Of a DNA stretch of 5,872 bases, positions 5,870 through 5,872 are shown piece by piece. The notes under the pieces were generated by a model. It did not search any database, was not told where the DNA came from, and was given only the letters and a program-made list of their open reading frames with translations. A program made the position numbers and the translations under genes. Source of the stretch: Anaerolineales bacterium Chloro_02 (GTDB taxonomy: Bacteria; Chloroflexota; Anaerolineae; Anaerolineales; Anaerolineaceae); NCBI GenBank assembly GCA_001603765.1, contig LUZV01000233.1:1-5872 (forward strand). Reading direction: 5' to 3'. Numbering within the stretch: position 1 is the first letter of the stretch; each line of letters opens with the position of its first letter.

Positions 5870-5872
5870 CAT

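Overview
The window looks like ordinary chromosomal DNA from an anaerobic or microaerobic bacterium. It holds five convincing protein genes. A class I-type hybrid cluster protein (Hcp), a lipoate-scavenging ligase, moderate GC and the overall protein style would fit an anaerobic Chloroflexota member (Anaerolineae-like) or a Firmicutes-like lineage. That placement is an inference from general appearance, not a search result. There is no rRNA, tRNA, CRISPR array or recognisable insertion sequence.

Layout from left to right. (1) hcp on the plus strand; its true ATG begins one base before the window, and it ends at 1673 with a textbook intrinsic terminator at 1693-1725. (2) A 287-base AT-rich spacer with no confident gene, holding a tentative 51-codon membrane-peptide ORF and several copies of a short TAGTTAT motif. 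(3) A glycerate 2-kinase gene on the minus strand (2013-3161), convergent with hcp. (4) A 139-base divergent intergenic region with an extended -10 promoter for the next gene. (5) A complete tyrosine recombinase of the XerC/XerD type on the plus strand (3301-4323). (6) A small, highly charged protein of unknown function on the minus strand (4320-4697), whose stop codon overlaps that of the recombinase. (7) lplA, a lipoate-protein ligase, on the minus strand (4754-5746), only 57 bases upstream of the small gene and probably in one operon with it. (8) At the right edge, a promoter for lplA and, upstream of it, a minus-strand intrinsic terminator belonging to a gene outside the window.

The genes do not form one pathway. 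Hcp deals with NO and hydroxylamine stress, glycerate kinase feeds glycerate into lower glycolysis, LplA attaches scavenged lipoate to 2-oxoacid dehydrogenase or glycine cleavage proteins, and the recombinase acts on DNA. The least understood parts are the small charged protein with a 13-base palindrome just before its ribosome binding site, the GGGGGTG repeat shared by the terminator and the lplA promoter, and the orphan recombinase. I found no convincing new multi-gene system.
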